This document shows, piece after piece, positions 27,282-34,963 of a stretch of DNA of 64,000 nt (the stretch's first letter is position 1; each line of letters opens with the position of its first letter). This DNA is from DATBDN01 sp963715995 (GTDB taxonomy: Bacteria > Actinomycetota > Thermoleophilia > Solirubrobacterales > Thermoleophilaceae). The translations under genes and the position numbers were made by a program. The stretch spans positions 1,612,001 through 1,676,000 of the forward strand of contig OY970283.1 of NCBI GenBank assembly GCA_963715995.1. The letters are read 5' to 3'. The notes under the pieces are model-generated. The model was given only the letters and a program-made list of their open reading frames with translations, did not search any database and was not told the DNA's origin.

Positions 27282-28559
27282 ATGCCGGTCCGCCCCCCGT
27301 CCACACCCCCGCCGCGTCGATCGCTGCCCATCCGCAGGCGCCCGACCGCCGCCTCCAACCTCCTGTCAGGCGCCGTCGGCGGGCTGGTCGTGCTGGCGCT
27401 CGGGGCCACGCTGCTGGCCACCGGCATCGTCAACACGGGGGACACCAGCCGCACCATCATCCGCCAGGCACCGGCAGGCAGCGCGCCGATCGCGCGCGCG
27501 GACGGCAGCTCGGGCCGCAGCGTGGCCGACATCTACCGGCGCGAGGGCGCCGGCGTGGTGTTCGTGACGGCGCGGATTGTCACGCAGAGCGACTCCCCGT
27601 TCGGCTTGCCGCTCAAGCAGGAGGGGCTCGCGACCGGGTCGGGGTTCGTGCTCGACCGCAGCGGCCACATCCTCACCAACGCGCATGTGGTCGAGGGCGC
27701 ACACAGCGCGTCGATCCGCTTCGAAGAGGGCGGCGACGCGGTCGACGCACAGGTGATCGGCCGCGACCTCTCGACCGACCTCGCCGTGCTGAAGGTAGAC
27801 CCGGCCGCCGCCAAGCTCGAGCCGTTGCCGCTCGGCAACTCGAGCAGCGTGCACGTGGGCGATCCGGCGATCGCGATCGGCAACCCGTTCGGCTACGACC
27901 GCACGGTCACGACCGGGATCATCAGCGCGCTCCAGCGCCAGATCCGCGCGCCGAACGGCTTCACGATCGGGCACGTGCTCCAGACCGATGCGCCGATCAA
28001 CCCCGGCAACTCGGGCGGCCCGCTGCTGAACGCCGACGGCAAGGTGATCGGCATCAACTCCCAGATCGCGACGGCCACGGGCTCCAGCACGTCCGGCTCG
28101 ATCGGCATCGGCTTCGCCGTCCCGATCAACACCGCGAAGCGCGTCTTCCCGCAGCTCGAGCAGCACGGCCGCATCCTCCACGCCTATCTGGGCGTGACCA
28201 CCTACCCGCTCAACAAGGACCTGGCCGCCGCCGTGAACCTGCCGATCGACCGCGGCGCGCTCGTCCAGTCCCTGTCAGCAGGCGGCCCAGCCGAGCGCGC
28301 CGGGCTGCGCGCCGGCAAGGTGCACACCGACGAGGGGATCGTGCTCGGCGGCGACATCCTCGTGGAGGTCGACGGCGAGAAGGTGACCAAGCCCGAGGAC
28401 GTCCAGGCGGCCATCAACGACAACAAGCCGGGCGACGTCGTCGAGCTGCGCTACTACCGCAACGACAAGCTCCAGACCAAGCGGGTCAAGCTCGGAACCC
28501 GCCCAGCGTCGCTGGACAGCCAGGCTGCGCCCGAGGGTGGCTCTGACGTGCTGCCCTAG
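27282..28559 (+). CDS. HtrA/DegP-like serine protease with PDZ domain
   Basis: This 425-residue protein has an N-terminal membrane anchor ('GAVGGLVVLALGATLLATGIV') and a trypsin-like domain with His in 'LTNAHVV', Asp in 'TDLAVLKVD' and Ser in 'GNSGGPLL'. One C-terminal PDZ domain follows ('AYLGVTTYPLNKDLAAAVNL', 'GGDILVEVDGEKV'). It should act outside the membrane on misfolded proteins. It follows the transglutaminase by 54 bases. Its TAG stop is also the first half of the TAGCCT hexamer ahead of trpF. Confidence 0.93.
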   Translation: MPVRPPSTPPPRRSLPIRRRPTAASNLLSGAVGGLVVLALGATLLATGIVNTGDTSRTIIRQAPAGSAPIARADGSSGRSVADIYRREGAGVVFVTARIVTQSDSPFGLPLKQEGLATGSGFVLDRSGHILTNAHVVEGAHSASIRFEEGGDAVDAQVIGRDLSTDLAVLKVDPAAAKLEPLPLGNSSSVHVGDPAIAIGNPFGYDRTVTTGIISALQRQIRAPNGFTIGHVLQTDAPINPGNSGGPLLNADGKVIGINSQIATATGSSTSGSIGIGFAVPINTAKRVFPQLEQHGRILHAYLGVTTYPLNKDLAAAVNLPIDRGALVQSLSAGGPAERAGLRAGKVHTDEGIVLGGDILVEVDGEKVTKPEDVQAAINDNKPGDVVELRYYRNDKLQTKRVKLGTRPASLDSQAAPEGGSDVLP

Positions 28560-28562
28560 CCT
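28557..28562 (+). promoter_or_regulatory. Predicted -10 of trpFBA, overlapping the htrA-type stop codon
   Basis: TAGCCT, whose TAG ends the protease gene, lies 7 bases before GTG 28570. There is no Shine-Dalgarno sequence. It would give the second half of the trp pathway its own leaderless promoter. Confidence 0.5.
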
Positions 28563-28569
28563 TGAACGC

Positions 28570-29205
28570 GTGCTGATCAAGATCTGCGGAATCACGCGCC
28601 GGGAGGACGCCGAGCTGGCTGTCGAGCTCGGCGCGTGGACGCTCGGGCTCAACTTCCACGAGCCGAGCCCGCGCAGCATCGAGCTGGAGACTGCGCTCGA
28701 GATCGGTGCCCACTTCAAGCGCCAGGTCGAGGTCGCGGGCGTGTTCGTCAACCGTGATCTGGGCGATGTCGCTGAGATCGCCGATGCCTGCTCGCTCACG
28801 ACGATCCAGCTGCACGGGGACGAGGGGCCGGTCTACTGCGAGGAGATCCGCCGCCGCACCGGCCTCAAGGTCATCAAGGCCGCACGTGTGCGCGACGCCG
28901 CAAGCCTTCAGGCGCTCGCCGCGTTCCGCGGGGTCGACTTCCACCTGGTCGACGCCCACCATCCCGATGTCTTCGGCGGCACCGGCTCGACCTTCGACTG
29001 GGACCTGCTGCGCACGCGGCAGTCGAAGGTGCCGCTCATCCTGGCCGGCGGGTTGACGCCCGAGAACGTGGCCGACGGCATCCGCGCCACGCACCCGTTC
29101 GCGGTCGACACCGCCAGCGGCACCGAGCAGTCGCCGGGCGTGAAGGACCCGGCCAAGCTGGCCGCCTTCTTCCGTGCGGTCGAGCAGGCGACGGTACCCG
29201 CGTGA
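28570..29205 (+). CDS. trpF: Phosphoribosylanthranilate isomerase
   Basis: This 211-residue TIM barrel has the catalytic Cys in 'KICGITR' (residues 4-10), 'VGVFVN'-type strand 'VAGVFVN', 'IQLHGDE', the general-acid region 'HLVDAHHPDVFGGTGSTFDW' and the phosphate site 'ILAGGLTPENV'. It isomerises phosphoribosylanthranilate. Start GTG 28570 gives MLIKICGIT, the normal N-terminus. The trpB GTG overlaps its stop. Confidence 0.96.
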   Translation: MLIKICGITRREDAELAVELGAWTLGLNFHEPSPRSIELETALEIGAHFKRQVEVAGVFVNRDLGDVAEIADACSLTTIQLHGDEGPVYCEEIRRRTGLKVIKAARVRDAASLQALAAFRGVDFHLVDAHHPDVFGGTGSTFDWDLLRTRQSKVPLILAGGLTPENVADGIRATHPFAVDTASGTEQSPGVKDPAKLAAFFRAVEQATVPA

Positions 29206-30368
29206 GGGAAGCCGAGTCGCTGCCGCGCCGCTTCGGCGACTACGGCGGGCGCTACGTGCCGGAGACCTTGATCCCGGCGCTCGACGAGCTCGAGCACGCG
29301 TGGATCTCCGCGCGCGACGACCCGGCGTTCCAGCGCGAGCTCCAGCGGCTGCTGACCGACTACGCCGGCCGGCCGACGCCGCTGTACCTGGCCGAGCGGC
29401 TGTCGGAGGAGTGCGGGCGCTCGGTGTACCTGAAGCGCGAGGACCTGATGCACACCGGCTCGCACAAGATCAACAACGCCCTGGGTCAGACGCTGCTCGC
29501 CAAGCGGATGGGCAAGCAGCGCGTCATCGCCGAGACGGGCGCGGGCCAGCACGGCGTGGCCACCGCCACCGCGTGCGCGCTGCTGGGCCTCGAATGCCAC
29601 GTCTACATGGGCACCGAGGACATGCGCAGGCAGAAGCCGAACGTGGAGCGCATGCGCCTGCTGGGCGCGGAGGTGGTGCCCGTGGAGTCGGGGGCACGCA
29701 CGCTCAAGGAGGCCGTCAGCGCGGCCATCCGCGACTGGGTCACGAACGTGGCGAGCACGCACTACGTGATCGGATCGGCAGTCGGGCCCGCGCCGTATCC
29801 GGTGGTGGTGCGCGACCTTCAGCGGACGATCGGGGACGAGGCCCGCGCTCAGCTCATGGAGGCCGAGGGGCGGCTGCCCGACCGCGTGATCGCATGCGTG
29901 GGCGGCGGCTCCAACTCGATCGGCATCTTCACCGCCTTCGTCGACGACGACGCCGTCGAGCTGATCGGGGTCGAGGCCGCCGGCGAGGGAATCGACAGCG
30001 GCCGTCACGGCGCGCCGCTGACCGTCGGCGCGAAGGGCATCCTGCACGGCGCCTACTCGGCGGTGCTCCAGGACGAGGACGGCCAGGTGGTCGAGGCCCA
30101 CTCCGTTTCGGCCGGGCTCGACTACCCCGGCTCAGGACCCGAGCACGCCTGGCTGCGCGACTCGGGGCGCGCTCGCTACCTCGCGGTCAGCGACGACGAC
30201 GCGATCGCGGCGTTCCGCAAGATCGCCGTGCTCGAGGGCATCATCCCGGCGCTCGAGTCGTCCCACGCGCTCGCGTGGGTGATGGCCAACCCGGGCGGCG
30301 AGCTCGACGTCGTGTGCCTCTCCGGCCGCGGCGACAAGGACCTGGCCGAGGTCCTCGCCCACGAATGA
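29202..30368 (+). CDS. trpB: Tryptophan synthase beta chain
   Basis: This 388-residue PLP enzyme has the catalytic Lys in 'HTGSHKINNALGQ', the Glu of 'AETGAGQHGVATA', and the phosphate-binding 'CVGGGSNSIG'. It condenses indole with serine. The sequence follows the TrpB1 type that pairs with TrpA. It is coupled to trpF (GTGA) and to trpA (ATGA). Confidence 0.97.
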   Translation: MREAESLPRRFGDYGGRYVPETLIPALDELEHAWISARDDPAFQRELQRLLTDYAGRPTPLYLAERLSEECGRSVYLKREDLMHTGSHKINNALGQTLLAKRMGKQRVIAETGAGQHGVATATACALLGLECHVYMGTEDMRRQKPNVERMRLLGAEVVPVESGARTLKEAVSAAIRDWVTNVASTHYVIGSAVGPAPYPVVVRDLQRTIGDEARAQLMEAEGRLPDRVIACVGGGSNSIGIFTAFVDDDAVELIGVEAAGEGIDSGRHGAPLTVGAKGILHGAYSAVLQDEDGQVVEAHSVSAGLDYPGSGPEHAWLRDSGRARYLAVSDDDAIAAFRKIAVLEGIIPALESSHALAWVMANPGGELDVVCLSGRGDKDLAEVLAHE

Positions 30369-31150
30369 GCTCGGGGGTCGAGCGCATCCGGGCGGCGTTC
30401 GAGCAGCCCGAACGGCGAGCAGCGCTGATGCCGTACCTGATGGGCGGCCATCCCGATCTCGACGGGGCGCGGGCGTGCCTCGACGCGGCCATCGAGGCGG
30501 GCGCGGACCTGATCGAGCTCGGCATCCCGTTCTCCGACCCGCTCGCCGACGGCCCCGTGATCCACGCGGCCGGCACGCAGGCGCTCGACGCGGGTGTCAA
30601 GCCGGCTGACGTGCTCACGCTCTGCGCGGAGTTCGCCGAGCGTGTCCCGATCCTGTTGATGGTCTACGCCAACCTCGTGCTCTCACACGGCGGCGAGGAC
30701 TTCGCGGCGCGCGCCGCCGCCGCCGGTGCCGCCGGGCTGATCGTGCCCGACCTGCCGCACGAGGAGTCGCAGGCGGTGCGCGAGGCGTGCGAGGCGAACG
30801 GCTTGGCGCTGATCCCACTCGTGGCACCAACCACCACCGGCGATCTGATGGCGCGCATCGGGGCCGATGCCTCGGGCTTCGTCTACGCCGTGTCCCTCGT
30901 GGGCACGACCGGCGAGCGCGGCGAGCTGCCGCCCGGGCTGTCCGAGCTCGTGGAGCGGATCCGCGCCGCAGCCGATGGCGTGCCCGTGGCCGTCGGCTTC
31001 GGCATCTCGACCGGCGAGCAGGCGCGCGCGGTGGGAGAGATCGCCGACGGCGTGATCGTCGGCAGCCGCGTGGTCCGGGCGGCCGGCGAGGAAGGCGCCG
31101 ACGGCGTCCGGCAGGTGGTTGCCGAGCTTGCCGCTGCGCTGGCGCTGTAA
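30365..31150 (+). CDS. trpA: Tryptophan synthase alpha chain
   Basis: This 261-residue TIM barrel has catalytic Glu in 'DLIELGIPFSDPLADGPVI', Asp in 'GLIVPDLPHEES', 'YAVSLVGTTGER' and the phosphate site 'VGFGIST...GVIVGS'. It releases indole from indoleglycerol phosphate and channels it to TrpB. ATG 30365 overlaps the trpB stop. Its own TAA forms part of the hexamer before the next small gene. Confidence 0.96.
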   Translation: MSSGVERIRAAFEQPERRAALMPYLMGGHPDLDGARACLDAAIEAGADLIELGIPFSDPLADGPVIHAAGTQALDAGVKPADVLTLCAEFAERVPILLMVYANLVLSHGGEDFAARAAAAGAAGLIVPDLPHEESQAVREACEANGLALIPLVAPTTTGDLMARIGADASGFVYAVSLVGTTGERGELPPGLSELVERIRAAADGVPVAVGFGISTGEQARAVGEIADGVIVGSRVVRAAGEEGADGVRQVVAELAAALAL

Positions 31151-31153
31151 CCT
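31148..31153 (+). promoter_or_regulatory. Predicted -10 of the 59-residue membrane protein gene
   Basis: TAACCT overlaps the trpA TAA stop codon and lies 9 bases before ATG 31163. Inferred from the window-wide pattern. Confidence 0.4.
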
Positions 31154-31162
31154 GCCCCGCCG

Positions 31163-31342
31163 ATGACGACGATCGTGGCCTTCACAGTCGGCCTCGTGGC
31201 CTGGATCATCCTCTGGGCCATTGGCGCCAAGCCGTTCGACGGCTTCCTCGTGACGATCCTGATCGTGCTGCCGGCCGCGGGCCTGCAGGTCTTCGGCCCG
31301 GGCATCAGGAAGCTGATCGGGCAGACGCCGCCGCAGGACTAG
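31163..31342 (+). CDS. Small two-helix membrane protein (59 residues)
   Basis: MTTIVAFTVGLVAWIILWAI forms one hydrophobic helix, and a second ('FDGFLVTILIVLPAAGLQVF') follows before a basic, polar tail 'RKLIGQTPPQD'. I do not recognise a family; many actinobacteria encode such short proteins. It sits between trpA and the convergent phosphofructokinase gene (9 bases apart) and has its own predicted hexamer. Codon use matches its neighbours (third positions almost all G or C), supporting a real gene. Confidence 0.7.
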   Translation: MTTIVAFTVGLVAWIILWAIGAKPFDGFLVTILIVLPAAGLQVFGPGIRKLIGQTPPQD

Positions 31343-31351
31343 GCGCCGCGC

Positions 31352-32383
31352 TCAGCCCGCCAGGGCCTGCGCAACCGCGTAGTCCTCGGCCGACACGGTC
31401 CGCAGCTCGCGCACGGCTTCGGCCAGCTCCACCAGCTCGATCCGCTGCCCGCGCAGCGACGCCATGTTGCCCCAGGCGCCGTTGTGCGCAGCGTCGATGG
31501 CGGCGATGCCAAGGCGGGTTGCGAGCACGCGGTCGAACGCCGTCGGTGTGCCGCCGCGCTGCACGTGGCCAAGGATCGTCGCGCGCGTCTCGAAGCCGGT
31601 TCGCGACTCGATCTCCTGCTCCAGCCGCACGCCTATGCCGCCAAGGCGCGCGTGGCCGAACGCGTCGGTCTGGCCGCCGACCGTCTCCATCGTTCCCTCC
31701 TTGGGCACGGCGCCCTCGGCCACCACCACGATCGAGAAGTTGCGGCCGCGCGAGCGGCGGCGGCTGATCAGCCGCGAGACCTCGTCGATGTCGAATGGCA
31801 GCTCGGGGATCAGGATCACGTCCGCGCCGCCGGCCAGGCCGGAGTGGAGCGCGATCCAGCCCGCATGGCGGCCCATCACCTCGAGGATGAGCACCCTGTG
31901 GTGGCTCTCGGCCGTCGTGTGGAGCCGGTCGATCGCGTCGGTGGCCACCTGCACCGCGGTGTCGAAGCCGAAGGTCATGTCGGTGCCGCCGAGGTCGTTG
32001 TCGATCGTCTTCGGCAGGCCGATCACGTTCAGGCCGGACGAGCTCAGCCGGCTCGCAACGCCGAGCGTGTCCTCGCCGCCGATGGCGATCAGCCCGTCGA
32101 GGTTCATCGACTCGAGCGTCGCGCGCACCAGCGGCGCGCCGTCCTGGTCGTCCTTGTAGGGATTGGTCCGCGACGAGCCCAGAATCGTGCCGCCGCGGTG
32201 GATGATCCCGCGCGTGGACTCGAGCGTCAGCTCCAGGGTCTCGTTCTCCAGAACTCCGCGCCAGCCATCGCGAAATCCGATCACCGCGTGGCCGTAGGTG
32301 TCGATGCCCTTGCGGACGATCGCGCGGATCGCCGCGTTCAGTCCCGGGCAGTCGCCACCCCCCGTCAAGACCCCGATCCGCAT
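31352..32383 (-). CDS. 6-phosphofructokinase, probably pyrophosphate-dependent
   Basis: This 343-residue PFK has 'TGGGDCPGLNAAIRA' at the nucleotide site, 'LPKTIDNDL' and 'MGRHAGWIALHSGLAGGAD'. It phosphorylates fructose-6-phosphate. Two residues that separate ATP from PPi enzymes both have the PPi form: Asp in 'GGEDT' (E. coli Gly104) and Lys in 'PKTIDND' (E. coli Gly124). That predicts a PPi-dependent, reversible enzyme, as in Amycolatopsis, although some ATP enzymes break the rule. A TAGGGT hexamer at 32393-32398 lies 9 bases before the ATG. Confidence 0.92.
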   Translation of the reverse strand: MRIGVLTGGGDCPGLNAAIRAIVRKGIDTYGHAVIGFRDGWRGVLENETLELTLESTRGIIHRGGTILGSSRTNPYKDDQDGAPLVRATLESMNLDGLIAIGGEDTLGVASRLSSSGLNVIGLPKTIDNDLGGTDMTFGFDTAVQVATDAIDRLHTTAESHHRVLILEVMGRHAGWIALHSGLAGGADVILIPELPFDIDEVSRLISRRRSRGRNFSIVVVAEGAVPKEGTMETVGGQTDAFGHARLGGIGVRLEQEIESRTGFETRATILGHVQRGGTPTAFDRVLATRLGIAAIDAAHNGAWGNMASLRGQRIELVELAEAVRELRTVSAEDYAVAQALAG

Positions 32384-32392
32384 CCGCTCGGG

Positions 32393-32398
32393 ACCCTA
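32393..32398 (-). promoter_or_regulatory. Predicted -10 of the phosphofructokinase gene
   Basis: TAGGGT on the minus strand lies 9 bases upstream of the ATG at 32383, with no Shine-Dalgarno sequence in between. Inferred. Confidence 0.4.
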
Positions 32399-32468
32399 TC
32401 GACCGCGTCGCCTGCACGGCCGATGGTCCAATCCGCTGTGGACCGCAGGTTTAGTCGTGGTTAATCGC

Positions 32469-32498
32469 TTGGCAACGTCCGCTCCGTCTGGTTAGAGT
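32469..32498 (+). promoter_or_regulatory. Sigma-70-type promoter of livJ
   Basis: TTGGCA (32469-32474), an 18-base spacer and TAGAGT (32493-32498) make the clearest full -35/-10 promoter in the window. Transcription from about 32505 would give a leader of about 34 bases carrying a strong ribosome site, unlike most genes here. Confidence 0.6.
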
Positions 32499-32523
32499 GC
32501 CCGCACCTTTACCGGCTTTCCTA

Positions 32524-32530
32524 GAGGAGG
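32524..32530 (+). promoter_or_regulatory. Shine-Dalgarno site deciding the TTG start of livJ
   Basis: GAGGAGG lies 8 bases before TTG 32539. It selects this TTG over the earlier in-frame codons, and the resulting protein begins with a clean lipoprotein signal. Confidence 0.7.
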
Positions 32531-32538
32531 GAAACCTT

Positions 32539-33822
32539 TTGGCATCTCGTTGGCTAGCAGTAGCCAGCTGCCTTGTTGCGGTCTCAGCGCTCGGAGCTTG
32601 CGGCTCGAGTAACAAGAGCAGCAGCAGCAGCTCAAGCAGCTCCGGAACCAGCTCAAGCAGTTCAAGCGGCGGCGGTACCGTCGACGTCTACTCGAGTCTC
32701 CCCCTCCAGGGCGCCTCGAAGGACCAGACTGGCGCTCTCGTGAAGGGCATCAAGCTCGCCCTCGATCAGGCTGGAAGCAAGGCCGGACAGTTCAAGATCA
32801 ACTATCAGTCGCTCGACGACTCGACGGCCTCCGTGGGCAACTGGGATCCGGGTCAGACCGCCCAGAACGCGCGCAAGGTCGCGCAGGACTCCAAGGCCGT
32901 GTACTACATCGGTGAGTTCAACTCGGGCGCGAGCGCAATCTCGATCCCGATCCTGAACCAGGGCGGAGTCCCGCAGGTCTCGCCGGCCAACACCTACGTC
33001 GGCCTGACGACCAACGAGCCTGGCAGCGCGCCGGGCGAGCCGGACAAGTACTACCCGACCGGCAAGCGGACATACCTCCGCATCGTCCCGCGTGACACGA
33101 TCCAGGCGAAGGCCAACCTGACGCTGATGAAGCAGGACGGTTGCACCAAGGTCGGCATCGCGAACGACAAGGACACCTACGGTCAGGGCATCGCGAAGCT
33201 GATGGAGCTCGAGGGCAAGCAGTTCCCCTCGATCAAGATCACCAGCGACACCGGGATCGACAAGACGGCGCCGAACTTCCGCTCGGTCGCCCAGCAGTTC
33301 AAGTCGCAGGGCGATGACTGCTTCTTCTTCGGAGGAGTCACGGCCAACGGCGCGATCCAGCTGTACAAGGACGTCGGCGCAGCACTCCCGAGCGCCAAGC
33401 TGTACGGCCCGGACGGCGTCTGTGAGTCCGGATTCACCAACCCGTCGAAGAAGGGCATCCCGGCCGCACTTGGCAAGCGCTTCAAGTGCACCGTGGCCAC
33501 GCTCGACCTGAAGTCCTACCCAGGTGGTCAGGACTTCCTCAAGGCGTTCGCGGCCAAGTACGGGGACAACAACCCGGATCCGTACGCCATCTACGGCTAC
33601 GAGGCGATGAACCTCGGGATCGACACCATCAAGGGCCTCGGGGCGAAGGGCAGCGACAAGTCCGCCGTCCTCGCGGCGCTGCAGAACACGAAGAACCGTT
33701 CGTCGGTGCTCGGCTCGTACTCGTTCGACAAGAACGGGGACACGACGCTCACCGCGTACGGCGTGTACAAGGTCGGCTCCGATGGGAACCCGGCCTTCGC
33801 CGAAGCGATCAAGTCGGACTAA
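32539..33822 (+). CDS. livJ: Branched-chain amino acid ABC transporter substrate-binding lipoprotein
   Basis: This 427-residue protein starts with a signal peptide ending in the lipobox 'SALGAC' (lipidated Cys near residue 21). A Ser/Gly linker follows, then a type I periplasmic-binding fold of the LivJ/LivK family ('SSLPLQGASKDQTGALVKGIKLALDQAG', 'YYIGEFNSGAS'). It captures branched-chain or related amino acids outside the cell and delivers them to LivHMGF. It has its own promoter and is followed by a perfect hairpin, so it should be made in excess of the membrane components. Confidence 0.93.
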   Translation: MASRWLAVASCLVAVSALGACGSSNKSSSSSSSSSGTSSSSSSGGGTVDVYSSLPLQGASKDQTGALVKGIKLALDQAGSKAGQFKINYQSLDDSTASVGNWDPGQTAQNARKVAQDSKAVYYIGEFNSGASAISIPILNQGGVPQVSPANTYVGLTTNEPGSAPGEPDKYYPTGKRTYLRIVPRDTIQAKANLTLMKQDGCTKVGIANDKDTYGQGIAKLMELEGKQFPSIKITSDTGIDKTAPNFRSVAQQFKSQGDDCFFFGGVTANGAIQLYKDVGAALPSAKLYGPDGVCESGFTNPSKKGIPAALGKRFKCTVATLDLKSYPGGQDFLKAFAAKYGDNNPDPYAIYGYEAMNLGIDTIKGLGAKGSDKSAVLAALQNTKNRSSVLGSYSFDKNGDTTLTAYGVYKVGSDGNPAFAEAIKSD

Positions 33823-33842
33823 CAACGCACTGAAGGACCGCA

Positions 33843-33882
33843 GGAGCGGGCGCGCGACTGAGCGCGCCCGCTCCGGCCCTTT
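33843..33882 (+). terminator. Hairpin between livJ and livH (partial terminator)
   Basis: The arms GGAGCGGGCGCGC and GCGCGCCCGCTCC pair perfectly over 13 bp around a 6-base loop, followed by a short pyrimidine run ending CCCTTTC. It fits a leaky terminator or mRNA-stabilising hairpin that keeps LivJ more abundant than the permease. Confidence 0.75.
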
Positions 33883-33885
33883 CGC

Positions 33886-34956
33886 ATGGAAGCTGCCACC
33901 AGCCCCGACCCTGTGGTCTCATCACCTCGCCGCGGCGATGTGATCCGTGCCGCCATCGGCCGCTATGGCCTGCTGGTCGTCCTCCTGGCGCTGCCGGTCT
34001 GGTATGGCATCAAGGACCTCCAGGACGACGGCAACCTCTCGCACCTCGCGAACAACCTGTTCTCGGGGCTCTCCAACGGCTCGATCATCGCCCTGATAGC
34101 GATCGGCTACACGCTGGTCTACGGGATCATCGAGCTGATCAACTTCGCCCACGGCGACGTCTTCATGATCGGGTCGTTCACCGCCTCGCAGTTCTGGGGC
34201 GGCGTGCTCGGCGTATCGATCGCCACCGGCTTCTGGGGCACCGCCGGCGCCATCCTCGCCTCGCTCGTCGTGGCGATGATCGTCTGCGGCGGCGTCAACG
34301 TGCTGATCGAGAAGGTGGCCTACAAGCCGCTGCGCAACGCGCCCAAGCTTGCGCCGCTCATCACCGCCGTCGGCATGTCCTTCATCCTCCAGAACGTCGG
34401 CCTGCTGTGGCTGGGCGGCTCGCCCGCCTCGGTCGACGACCTGATCTGGGCACAGAAGAAGGTCGTGACGATCCTTGGCGTCAACGTTCAGTCGGCCGAC
34501 CTGGTGGCGTTCGGCGTGACGATCCCGCTCGTGCTCGTCATGACCACCTTCATCACGCGCACCCGGCTCGGCAAGGCCATGCGCGCCACCGCGCAGGACC
34601 CCGAGGCCGCGCGGCTCATGGGCATCAACGTCGACACCACGATCTCGGCCACCTTCCTGCTGGGCGGCATGCTCGCGGGAGCGGCCGGGCTCATCTACGC
34701 GCTCTACCAGACCACCATCTGGTTCTTCCAGGGCTTCCAGGGCGGCCTGCTGGCGTTCACGGCCGCCGTCATGGGCGGGATCGGCAACCTGCGCGGGGCC
34801 GTGGTCGGCGGCATCATCATCGGTTGCATCCAGCAGATCTCCGACAACCGGATCGGGGCCCAGTGGACGCCCGCCGTGGTGTTCGCCTACCTGGTGCTGA
34901 TCATGGTCTTCAGACCGCAGGGCCTGTTCGGGGAAGAGACGAGAGAGGCCGGGTGA
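33886..34956 (+). CDS. livH: Branched-chain amino acid ABC transporter permease LivH
   Basis: This 356-residue membrane protein has about 8 helices. Family signatures are 'GLSNGSIIALIAIGYTLVYGIIELINFAHGDVFM' near residues 60-93, 'AYKPLRNAPKLAPLITAVGMSFILQN' and 'GGIGNLRGAVVGGIIIG'. It forms half of the translocation channel with LivM. It follows the hairpin by 3 bases and is cotranscribed with the downstream genes. Confidence 0.95.
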   Translation: MEAATSPDPVVSSPRRGDVIRAAIGRYGLLVVLLALPVWYGIKDLQDDGNLSHLANNLFSGLSNGSIIALIAIGYTLVYGIIELINFAHGDVFMIGSFTASQFWGGVLGVSIATGFWGTAGAILASLVVAMIVCGGVNVLIEKVAYKPLRNAPKLAPLITAVGMSFILQNVGLLWLGGSPASVDDLIWAQKKVVTILGVNVQSADLVAFGVTIPLVLVMTTFITRTRLGKAMRATAQDPEAARLMGINVDTTISATFLLGGMLAGAAGLIYALYQTTIWFFQGFQGGLLAFTAAVMGGIGNLRGAVVGGIIIGCIQQISDNRIGAQWTPAVVFAYLVLIMVFRPQGLFGEETREAG

Positions 34957-34963
34957 GCAGGCG

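Noticed and set aside
32384..32538. A riboswitch or T-box ahead of livJ
   Set aside because: The predicted leader is only about 34 bases, with no stem-loop array or T-box sequence.
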